From: Virgibacillus sp. MSP4-1
Lineage (GTDB): Bacteria > Bacillota > Bacilli > Bacillales > Alkalibacillaceae
Assembly (NCBI RefSeq): GCF_010092505.1
Contig: NZ_CP048021.1
Span: forward strand, 992,001 to 1,056,000
Length of the DNA: 64,000 nt
Direction of reading: 5' to 3'
The notes beneath the pieces are model-generated. The model was not told the origin of the DNA, searched no databases, and saw only the letters and a program-made list of their open reading frames with translations. Shown here piece after piece: positions 56,185 to 62,858 of the stretch. How positions within the stretch are numbered: the stretch's first letter is position 1; each line of letters begins with the position of its first letter. A program made the position numbers and the translations under genes.

Positions 56185-56703
56185 TTATTCACTCATAAAG
56201 TTCTGATATTCTTCTTCTATTTCATTTAATGTCTGATTCAATTGCTCGCCCCAATGGTCATTCTTCGTTTGAAAAATAACATTTCCGTCCGAATCCATCA
56301 TTCCATAGCCACGATAAGCAATATCGCCGTTCTTCATACCCATTTGGTCAATCACTTTTAACTCAGGATCGGCAAGAATGGGGAGGCTTTTGCCAAACAC
56401 TCGTTTAATTTCATCGTATAATATCTTCTGTTCCTCAACCGTATCCTTACTTATAATATAAGTATCAACGTTCAGGTTAAGGTCCTCCAGCTTGTCTAAA
56501 TTCTGGTGCAACTGAACCAGTTGCTGCTGACAAATACTTCAGGTGTAAGTGGTGATAAAAAAGAACAGGACAGGCTTTTCTCCAGGTACATTCACCTCTT
56601 CCCCTGCATGATTCTGCAGAGTAACCGGCTCATCTGCTGCTGGTGAACAGGCCGTCAGCATGACCCCAAATACGAGTAACAGGGGAACTAGCTTAGACTT
56701 CAT
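56185..56703 (-). CDS. Redoxin/peroxiredoxin-like lipoprotein with U-x-x-C active site (TGA read as selenocysteine)
   Basis: ATG at 56703 follows AGGAAGGAG. Signal sequence MKSKLVPLLLVFGVMLTAC ends in a lipobox (LTAC, Cys19). The frame then continues to 56185 with one TGA at codon 55 (56539-56541). The site is FFFITTYT-U-SIC, so U55 and C58 form the redox pair of a thioredoxin fold. The rest, including DPELKVIDQMGMKNGDIAYRG, GMMDSDGNVIF, matches AhpC/TSA redoxins. With read-through it has 172 residues. Without it, two fragments remain, the first ending exactly before the active site. It should be membrane-anchored on the outer face and act on peroxides or thiols. Confidence 0.85.
56508..56541 (-). 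promoter_or_regulatory. UGA codon and candidate bacterial SECIS hairpin in the redoxin gene
   Basis: In the mRNA a perfect 7-bp stem GCAACUG/CAGUUGC (56524-56518 and 56514-56508) closes a GUU loop, which begins 21 bases after the UGA. Distance, stem length and a G-U loop fit bacterial SECIS elements read by SelB. Confidence 0.65.
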
Positions 56704-56727
56704 AAATAGACTCCTTCCTGAAAAAGC

Positions 56728-57711
56728 TTATTCATATTCCTTTTCAAATGTTTTTGTACTTCTTACTGTATCAATCGGTCGTACCATGTCTTCAATTTCT
56801 TCCCGTTTTGCCTCTAAAAATGGTGGTAAAGATAACTTTTCCCCTAAAGTTTCATATGGTTCATCGCCCATAAAACCTGGGCCATCTGTTGCAAATTCAA
56901 ACAAAATCTGCGGTGCCACATTCGCATACAATGATTCAAAGAAGAAACGGTTAACGTATCCAGATGTCCGAAAGCCAAACTTAGCCATCCGTTCAATCCA
57001 CTCTTCCAATACATCACGATCTTCCACGCGAAAAGCTGCATGGTGTACGGTACCAAACCCCTGTCTTGCCTGTGGAAGAATTGGATTATATTCTACAATA
57101 ACCCGGGCACCGTTTCCACCTTCACCCACTTCAAACAAATGCAGGGAACCATCCTGATCAATTTCTTTAAACTGGAGCACTGTTTCCATCATTTTTTTAA
57201 AGTAGTCAAAGTTATCGACCCGAACATGTATGGGCCCTAAGCCTGTAATCGCATATTCTAATGGGACAGGTCCTTTTTGCCACGGAATGCCCGCCTTCAC
57301 CCCATCAAGATTTTCGTCTGAAACCAACTGGTATTGCTGATCGTCAAAATCAACAAAAGATAGGGTGCTAACACCGAATTGTTCTTTAATTCCTGAATGC
57401 TTTACTTTAAGTCTTTCAAACCTTTTTTCCCAATATTCCAATGCTTTATCACTCGGTACACGGAAGGATGTTTTAAAAATTTCATTTGTTCCATGCGTAC
57501 CCTTCGGAATCCCGGGAAAATCAAAAAATGTCATATCCGTACCTGGATTGCCTTCATCGTCGGCAAAAAATAAATGATAGGTTTGAATATCATCCTGATT
57601 CACTGTTTTCTTGACCAGTCGCATCCCCAGGATATAGGTGAAGAATTCATAGTTTTTCTCCGCACTGCTGGTAATGGCTGTGACATGGTGCATGCCTTTT
57701 ATTCCATTCAT
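56728..57711 (-). CDS. Ring-cleaving dioxygenase, MhqO/MhqA-like
   Basis: The 327-residue protein has two glyoxalase/VOC domains, beginning GMHHVTAITSSAEKNYEFF and, near residue 155, GLGPIHVRVDNFDYFKKMM. Metal ligands His (MHHV) and His (VHHAAF), with a Glu (ILFEFATDG), fit the extradiol-type family. MhqO-like enzymes are induced by quinones and hydroquinones and cleave thiol-quinone adducts or hydroquinones. ATG at 57711 follows GGAGG; the frame's upstream ATG at 57726 lacks a site. Confidence 0.85.
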   Translation of the reverse strand: MNGIKGMHHVTAITSSAEKNYEFFTYILGMRLVKKTVNQDDIQTYHLFFADDEGNPGTDMTFFDFPGIPKGTHGTNEIFKTSFRVPSDKALEYWEKRFERLKVKHSGIKEQFGVSTLSFVDFDDQQYQLVSDENLDGVKAGIPWQKGPVPLEYAITGLGPIHVRVDNFDYFKKMMETVLQFKEIDQDGSLHLFEVGEGGNGARVIVEYNPILPQARQGFGTVHHAAFRVEDRDVLEEWIERMAKFGFRTSGYVNRFFFESLYANVAPQILFEFATDGPGFMGDEPYETLGEKLSLPPFLEAKREEIEDMVRPIDTVRSTKTFEKEYE

Positions 57712-57791
57712 ACTTAGATCCTCCATCCAAACTTTTTAATTTATCATACAGGTTAACCTGATAAACTTACAAATATTATCTTCAAATTAAT

Positions 57792-57809
57792 TATCTTTAA
57801 TTCGAAATA
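57792..57809 (-). promoter_or_regulatory. Possible MhqR-type operator upstream of the dioxygenase
   Basis: TATCTTTAATTCGAAATA resembles the MhqR box tATCTcgAATTcgAGATa (about 14 of 17 positions). It is 80 bases before the dioxygenase start. The comparison is from memory and the palindrome is only partial. Confidence 0.35.
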
Positions 57810-57887
57810 AATATATCATGATTCGTATCATCTGTCAAAATCATTCATTCTAATAAGCAAAGGATTTTAGTCCCGGAGAAGGATATA

Positions 57888-58259
57888 GTAAAATATAGCT
57901 ATTTTACCGAATCCATAAATTTAAGTGACGACGATTTACTTGCAGATATAGCTGAAAATTCCGGCTTAAATCGTGAGGAGTCATTAACTGTCATTAAAGA
58001 TGACAATGCTTATGCGGATGATGTACGTATGGATGAAAGAATCGCCCATCAATACAGAATATCCGGGGTCCCCTTCTTTATTCTGAACCAGAAATACGCG
58101 ATATCAGGTGCACAGCCACTGGAAACCTTCATAAGTGCATTAGATAAGGTCTGGGAGGAAGAAAATCCACAGCCCCAATTTGAGGATTTATCAGGAGAAG
58201 GAAACAACGATGCGTTTTGTGCAGACGGAAGCTGTGCTGTACCGACAGATGATAAATAA
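57888..58259 (+). pseudogene. Remnant of a DsbA-family (FrnE-like) oxidoreductase
   Basis: The frame runs VKYSYFTESINLSDDDLLADIAENSGL, then RISGVPFFILNQKYAISGAQ and LDKVWEEENPQPQ, the second half of FrnE-type DsbA proteins. The cis-Pro region (GVPFF) is present, but the N-terminal thioredoxin segment with the Cys-Pro-x-Cys site is missing, and the upstream frame ends at TGA 57819-57821 without a start. About 100 residues are lost. A CADGSCAVP tail is typical. It cannot work as an oxidoreductase. Confidence 0.75.
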
Positions 58260-58262
58260 AGT

Positions 58263-58300
58263 TAACAACCTGCCTATTTTAGGCAGGTTGTTAGCTTTTT
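58263..58300 (+). terminator. Terminator after the pseudogene
   Basis: A 13-bp stem, TAACAACCTGCCT / AGGCAGGTTGTTA, is followed by TTTTT. It outlived the gene and may end the convergent NERD gene too. Confidence 0.85.
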
Positions 58301-58307
58301 CCATCCA

Positions 58308-59129
58308 TTAATTTTTGATCTGTTTTTGATGTTCGTAGCAAAAAACCTTCCCATTAAAACGGTCATTCATCAGACAGTAATTCTTCACTTTTTCTGAAAC
58401 CTTCTTCTGACAAATCACACATTTATACTGTTTATCAGGGCTCTTGTTTGATTGCAGGCTCTGTACATGCAGTTCTCTTAATGATGAATCCGTGATATTT
58501 TCCTGGCTTAAGGTTTCATATATTTCTTTTATATCTATTTCTGAGAGTATTGGTTCACTGTGCAGACGTTTTAAGCTTCTGACTTTGCGATTTATAAATT
58601 CAGACAATTCCAAGTCATAAATAATCAGTTCATCTGATGATATCTTTCGTAATTCAGGCTCTATTTTAAATGTACATCTTTTTGTAAAGGAAACCAATGA
58701 AATAAAATGATTATGGAATCCAGGATCAATAATATTCTTTAACGCCTTAATATGACCGTAATTTTGATAAAATGGATTCATCATTTTAAAGTTCCCATTA
58801 ACAGACCACGTTTTACGCTTTCGTCCTCCGTAAATGGTCCCTTGATAGTTTTTGGTTTCCAGAACAAAGATTCCATATGGAGATAGAATAATATGATCGA
58901 TTTGAGAATACCCTGACTTCGAACGCGGATTTTTAATCATAATGTCACTCAAGTACTTAAACTCTTTAGGAAGTTGGTCCAATTCAATATTAATCTTGTA
59001 TTCTCCTAATTCACCTTTACGGGATGCAATCCTCTTTTGGTCTTTATTTTGTTTTATCTGTTTTTGATTTGTATCGTTCTTTTTTGACTTTATTTGTTCT
59101 TTTTTTCCAAAAAGCTTTAAAAATGGCAT
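58308..59129 (-). CDS. NERD-domain (nuclease-related) protein with C-terminal zinc finger
   Basis: The 273-residue protein has a NERD domain (residues 34-150) with GELGEYKINIELDQLP, YSQIDHIILSPYGIFVLETKNYQGTIYGG, the expected D...ExK core. A C-terminal zinc-binding module shows CVICQKKVSEKVKNYC. A Lys-rich N-terminal segment precedes the fold. NERD proteins are thought to process DNA; the function here is unknown. ATG follows AAGGGGATG. Confidence 0.8.
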   Translation of the reverse strand: MPFLKLFGKKEQIKSKKNDTNQKQIKQNKDQKRIASRKGELGEYKINIELDQLPKEFKYLSDIMIKNPRSKSGYSQIDHIILSPYGIFVLETKNYQGTIYGGRKRKTWSVNGNFKMMNPFYQNYGHIKALKNIIDPGFHNHFISLVSFTKRCTFKIEPELRKISSDELIIYDLELSEFINRKVRSLKRLHSEPILSEIDIKEIYETLSQENITDSSLRELHVQSLQSNKSPDKQYKCVICQKKVSEKVKNYCLMNDRFNGKVFCYEHQKQIKN

Positions 59130-59161
59130 CCATTCATCCCCTTATCTTCTTAAACAAATTC

Positions 59162-59629
59162 CTAAAAATACCTTGCCATATGGTGGTTCGTAAATTCATA
59201 GCCCATCTTTTGATATAGATGTACAGCTCGTTGATTATGAGCAAATACATGCAGGCTGATCTTCTTTAATCCAACTTTATGTGCATAAGTATCTAACGCA
59301 CTCATACTCTTTTTTCCCATTCCCTTTCCACGGAAATCTTCGTTAATTAAAAAGTCATAGATAAATGCTTCTTTACCTAAATGGGTCCATTTAATATGTA
59401 ACCATAACATCCCGATATGTCTGTTATTGTGGAAAATAGACAATAACTGATGGTTTTCTGTGTTTAACCCATCTGGTAGTAACTTACTGAATTGATCTTC
59501 TGCTTTCTTCAATGCCTGCGTCTTGTCTAAATTCCCTGCTCTTACTGATTCTTCTGCAAATTGTGTGATAGACTGTTCAATATAGTCAGAATACATATCT
59601 TCTGTCATAGACTCGAACTTAATATCCAT
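59162..59629 (-). CDS. GNAT-family N-acetyltransferase
   Basis: The 155-residue protein shows the GNAT core HIGMLWLHIKWTHLGKEAFIYDFLINEDFRGKGMGKKSMSALDTYA with the following HVFAHNQRAVHLYQKMGYEFTNH. Target unknown. ATG follows GGAGGAGGG. Confidence 0.8.
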   Translation of the reverse strand: MDIKFESMTEDMYSDYIEQSITQFAEESVRAGNLDKTQALKKAEDQFSKLLPDGLNTENHQLLSIFHNNRHIGMLWLHIKWTHLGKEAFIYDFLINEDFRGKGMGKKSMSALDTYAHKVGLKKISLHVFAHNQRAVHLYQKMGYEFTNHHMARYF

Positions 59630-59729
59630 ATCTGATCACCCTCCTCCCGTGTATAAAAAGATTATGCAGCTAAACTATATTTTACCATAAATTTCATATA
59701 GAAATTTATAGCTTAATAGATTCTTTACT

Positions 59730-59762
59730 AAAACAAGGATGGCTTAATATAGCCATCCTTGT
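59730..59762 (-). terminator. Terminator after the Gln-rich gene
   Basis: ACAAGGATGGCT / AGCCATCCTTGT with a 6-base loop and T-rich tail on the minus strand. Confidence 0.85.
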
Positions 59763-59771
59763 TATGTAATC

Positions 59772-60044
59772 TTACTGCTGCTGATTATTTTGACTTTGCT
59801 GTGCTTGCTGAAGCTGCTGAGTAGCTTGCTGTAATTGCTGTTGAGCCTGTTGGAATTGCTGCTGTTGTTGTGGCTGTGCAGACGCCTGTGCCTGCTGAAC
59901 TTGCTGTTGGGCCTGCTGCAGCTGCTGCTGTGCTGCCTGAATAGCTTGTGGGTTTGCCTGCTGAGTAGCTTGCTGTACAGCCTGCTGAGCCTGCTGCACC
60001 GCCTGTTGTGCCTGCTGTGCCTGTTGTTGATTTTGTGCGATAAT
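59772..60044 (-). CDS. Gln/Ala-rich low-complexity protein with non-canonical start
   Basis: The frame contains almost only Gln, Ala, Thr, Val, Leu, Pro and Asn in a QQAQQ-like pattern, suggesting an amphipathic or coiled helix. AAGGAGGAA (60057-60049) is a perfect ribosome site; the only codons within reach are ATT (60044-60042) and ATC (60041-60039), then GCA CAA AAT. No ATG, GTG or TTG occurs until an internal GTG at 59999, 45 bases later. The stop upstream in frame is TAA at 60062. Function unknown; a spore or surface protein is possible. Confidence 0.7.
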   Translation of the reverse strand: MIAQNQQQAQQAQQAVQQAQQAVQQATQQANPQAIQAAQQQLQQAQQQVQQAQASAQPQQQQQFQQAQQQLQQATQQLQQAQQSQNNQQQ

Positions 60045-60141
60045 GAATTCCTCCTTTCGTTATTACCTTTTTATTTTTTTTAGAATGTGGTTCTTTTATT
60101 CATGTTTCTGAGAATTGTTGAAAACATATTGTTTTTCAAAT

Positions 60142-60177
60142 AAAAAATGCATACCAGGAAATAAATCCTGGTATGCA
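60142..60177 (-). terminator. Terminator after the 32-residue peptide gene
   Basis: TGCATACCAGGA / TCCTGGTATGCA with a 6-base loop is followed by TTTTTT on the minus strand. Confidence 0.88.
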
Positions 60178-60205
60178 AATCTTTAAATAGAGTGGACTTT
60201 TATAA

Positions 60206-60304
60206 TTACCGAAAGTTTCTATTATTTTCGATTTCTCTTGAAACCAACACATAAAAAATGGTCGATACAAGGGAAATCAGTGTTACGCATAACGTACGTT
60301 TCAT
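60206..60304 (-). CDS. 32-residue membrane peptide downstream of ndh
   Basis: ATG at 60304 follows GGGAGGAG at 7 bases. The peptide begins MKRTLCVTLISLVSTIFYVL and ends SREIENNRNFR, one hydrophobic helix with a basic start. It lies between ndh (41 bases upstream) and a strong terminator, so it is likely translated from the ndh transcript. No family is recognised. Confidence 0.55.
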   Translation of the reverse strand: MKRTLCVTLISLVSTIFYVLVSREIENNRNFR

Positions 60305-60344
60305 GTAAGAACTCCTCCCTTATTTTGTCCCATATTGTCCCATA

Positions 60345-61556
60345 TTAAAAGAGACTAAGCTTACCTTTTTTAAGTACAAGGCCCGGGCCGCCGAGCATGA
60401 ATAAGTAACGGTTATCGACAACATTTTTCATCGTTTTTGCCGGTTTTCCGAATAACTGACGATCAAATACAGTTCCAATGGCTTCAGAACCTCCAAGGGA
60501 TGCGACTGTCCCCTTGTTTTCGAATTTATATTCCTGCATAGCTCCACCATAAATTAAAGAAGCAATATTCTGTGCTGCTGTATCTGCCTGCTGCATGGCA
60601 TTTTGTGCATTTGGCGGATAAGGACGATCATTTTCTTTATCCATTACCCAGGCACAATCACCCAAAATAAAGATATCTCTGTATCCTGGGGCACGAAGGT
60701 CACTATTAACTGTTACTCTGCCTTTTGTAATTTCAAAGCCTGATTTTCCAAGAATAGAATTCGCTTGTACACCACCGGTCCATACCACAGTTCCGGCTTT
60801 AATCTCTTCACCTTCTCCTACGACAAATCCATCCTCTTTGCACTCTTTAATCATTGTGCCTGTTCTGAATTCTACACCACGTGCCTCCAAAGATGATTTA
60901 GCATAGGTAACCAATTCTTCATCAAAGCCTGGCAAAATACTTGGTGCAGCCTCCACATTGATGATACGTGCCTTATAACGAGGAATATCATATTTTCGGC
61001 ACAGGTTTTTAACGCTTTCAGTAAGCTCACCAACAAACTCAATTCCGGTAAACCCAGAACCGCCTACTAAAATTGTCAGCAGTTCCTCTTTATTTCCTTC
61101 TTCATTCTTATAACGGGAGAATTGATACTCAATATGGTCGTAAATTAAACGACTGGAGTCAATGGTCTGAATAGCAAATGCGTTTTCTTTCATTCCTGTT
61201 ATGCCAAAAGTAGCACTCTCAAACCCGAGTCCTACAACAAGAATATCATACTGTAATTCGCCATTCTCAAGTACGACTGTTTTCTCATCCTTTTTAATCT
61301 CAAGTACAGAATCCTGGATAAGGTTAACCCGGTGTTTCGTATCAATGACATCACTGATCATCATACGAACCTGATTCTGATTAATCGTTCCTGCTGCTAC
61401 CTGATGCAGCCAGGTGGTTTGATAGTGATAATTATGTTTATTGACGAGTACAATTTCTGCTTGTTCTGGACGTAGGAGCTTGGTTAATTTTTTTGTTGTC
61501 ATCATACCTGCATATCCGGCACCCAGGACGACAACTCTTGGTTTCTGATTACTCAA
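60345..61556 (-). CDS. ndh: Type II NADH dehydrogenase (YumB-like)
   Basis: The enzyme oxidises NADH with quinone without pumping protons. The 403-residue protein has the FAD motif [17 protein letters not shown], the NAD-binding [20 protein letters not shown], and [23 protein letters not shown] of the quinone-binding region. [21 protein letters not shown]-like sequence ([17 protein letters not shown]) is the NDH-2 signature and is closest to YumB in B. subtilis. TTG at 61556 follows GAGGAAGGGG; upstream in-frame ATGs lack a site. Confidence 0.92.
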   Translation of the reverse strand: [403 protein letters not shown]

Positions 61557-61576
61557 AACAAATCCCCTTCCTCTAT

Positions 61577-61650
61577 ATTTGACATCAGAATCATGTGTCA
61601 AATAATTTTTCTTTAAGTAGCCTTCAATTACTACTTTATCAGTAATTGAA
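61577..61650. repeat. Two perfect inverted repeats in the ndh upstream region
   Basis: ATTTGACA / TGTCAAAT (61577-61584 and 61596-61603, 11-base gap) and TTCAATTACT / AGTAATTGAA (61623-61632 and 61641-61650, 8-base loop) lie between the divergent ndh and nucleotidase genes. They may be operator sites, but neither matches a Rex box that I can recall. Confidence 0.55.
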
Positions 61651-61743
61651 CGGTTTTTACAGTCAAAACCATTAACTTTTCATAACCTGACTAATCATCT
61701 GACATAATAAAAGTGTAATGTAATGAATGGAGGGCAGAATGAT

Positions 61744-62757
61744 ATGTTTCGATTCTTAAAGCCTATTCTTATTTCTACATTGATTTTGTGCCATGCCCTC
61801 TTCCCCTTTGCAACTGAAGCTAAACAGGATCAAAAAGAAACGATTTCTGTGAAACTGCTCGGGATCAACGATTTTCATGGTCAATTGGAGAGTATGAAAA
61901 AAGGAGATAAAAGGCTGGGAGGTGCACCGTACCTCGCATCCCACTTACATCAATACCAAATGGAACCTGATGAAAATACCCTGCTTGTCCATGCAGGAGA
62001 TGCGGTTGGGAATAGCCCCCCCATTTCGGCCTTTTTACAGGATGAGCCGACCATTGAATTCTTAAATCGCACTGGCTTTGATGCTGGTACAGTAGGTAAT
62101 CATGAATTTGATCAAGGCCTAACAGAACTGAAACGACTGATTTACGGAGGGCATCATGAAAAAACCGGTTATTTTCAGGGAGCAGACTTTCCGTATACAG
62201 CGGCTAATGTTATTGATAAAGCAACAGGTAAGCCCATCCTTCCCCCTTATATCATCAAAAAAGTACAGGGTGTTCCAATTGGAATCATTGGAGTTGTCAC
62301 AACTGACACAAAATCAAGGGTAGACGAAGAACTTGTCAGAAATCTGGATTTTAAAAATATTACGGATTCTCTTAATCAAACGGTCAAACAATTAAAAGAA
62401 AAAGGTGTAAAAACCATCGTTGTACTGGCACATGCTTCAGCAAGCTCAAAAAAAGATGGCTCAGAACCTTCAGGAAAAATACCGGAAATCGCACCAGAGC
62501 TTGACGATGAAATTGATGTCATTTTTGCCGGACACAACCATAAATACGCCAATACAGTTGTAGATAATAAATTGATTATCCAGGCCTACTCAAAAGGAAA
62601 AGCTTTTTCTGTAGTAAATCTTCAAATTGATCCCCTTACCGGAGATGTCATTTCTAAAAAGGGTAAGGTCATGAAAACCTTTCATAAAGGAATAAAACCT
62701 CACCCTCAGCTGAAGGAGTTTGTCAATGAACTGAAACTTATTAAACATGTGCGATGA
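61744..62757 (+). CDS. Secreted 5'-nucleotidase/cyclic phosphodiesterase-type metallophosphoesterase
   Basis: The 337-residue protein has a signal peptide (residues 1-25; ending FPFATEA) and the metallophosphoesterase motifs VKLLGINDFHGQLE, VHAGDAVGNSPPIS, GNHEFDQG and VIFAGHNHKYAN. It lacks the C-terminal substrate domain found in full UshA-type nucleotidases, ending after the catalytic domain. Phosphate scavenging from nucleotides is probable. ATG at 61744 follows GGAGGG. Confidence 0.87.
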   Translation: MFRFLKPILISTLILCHALFPFATEAKQDQKETISVKLLGINDFHGQLESMKKGDKRLGGAPYLASHLHQYQMEPDENTLLVHAGDAVGNSPPISAFLQDEPTIEFLNRTGFDAGTVGNHEFDQGLTELKRLIYGGHHEKTGYFQGADFPYTAANVIDKATGKPILPPYIIKKVQGVPIGIIGVVTTDTKSRVDEELVRNLDFKNITDSLNQTVKQLKEKGVKTIVVLAHASASSKKDGSEPSGKIPEIAPELDDEIDVIFAGHNHKYANTVVDNKLIIQAYSKGKAFSVVNLQIDPLTGDVISKKGKVMKTFHKGIKPHPQLKEFVNELKLIKHVR

Positions 62758-62826
62758 ATCTACTCATGCCCGTTGTAACAGAATCAACCATTTATACCTC
62801 TCAAGATTCTTTATCTGCAATTTATA

Positions 62827-62853
62827 AAGAATCGGCTGTATAAGCCGATTCTT
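62827..62853. terminator. Bidirectional terminator
   Basis: AAGAATCGGCT / AGCCGATTCTT with a 5-base loop between the convergent nucleotidase and substrate-binding protein genes. Confidence 0.75.
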
Positions 62854-62858
62854 AACCT

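Noticed and set aside
57819-57821. TGA upstream of the DsbA-like remnant as a selenocysteine codon
   Set aside because: The frame around it has no DsbA N-terminal similarity and no Cys-Pro-x-Cys context; the gene is truncated, so the TGA is just a stop.
59900-60030. Tandem CAG/CTG-rich repeat as a CRISPR or microsatellite element
   Set aside because: It is codon-level low complexity within a protein gene and has no spacers.
59835-60083. Leu/Cys-rich plus-strand frame opposite the Gln-rich gene
   Set aside because: It is the antisense shadow of CAG/CAA repeats (CTG/TTG give Leu) with no ribosome site.
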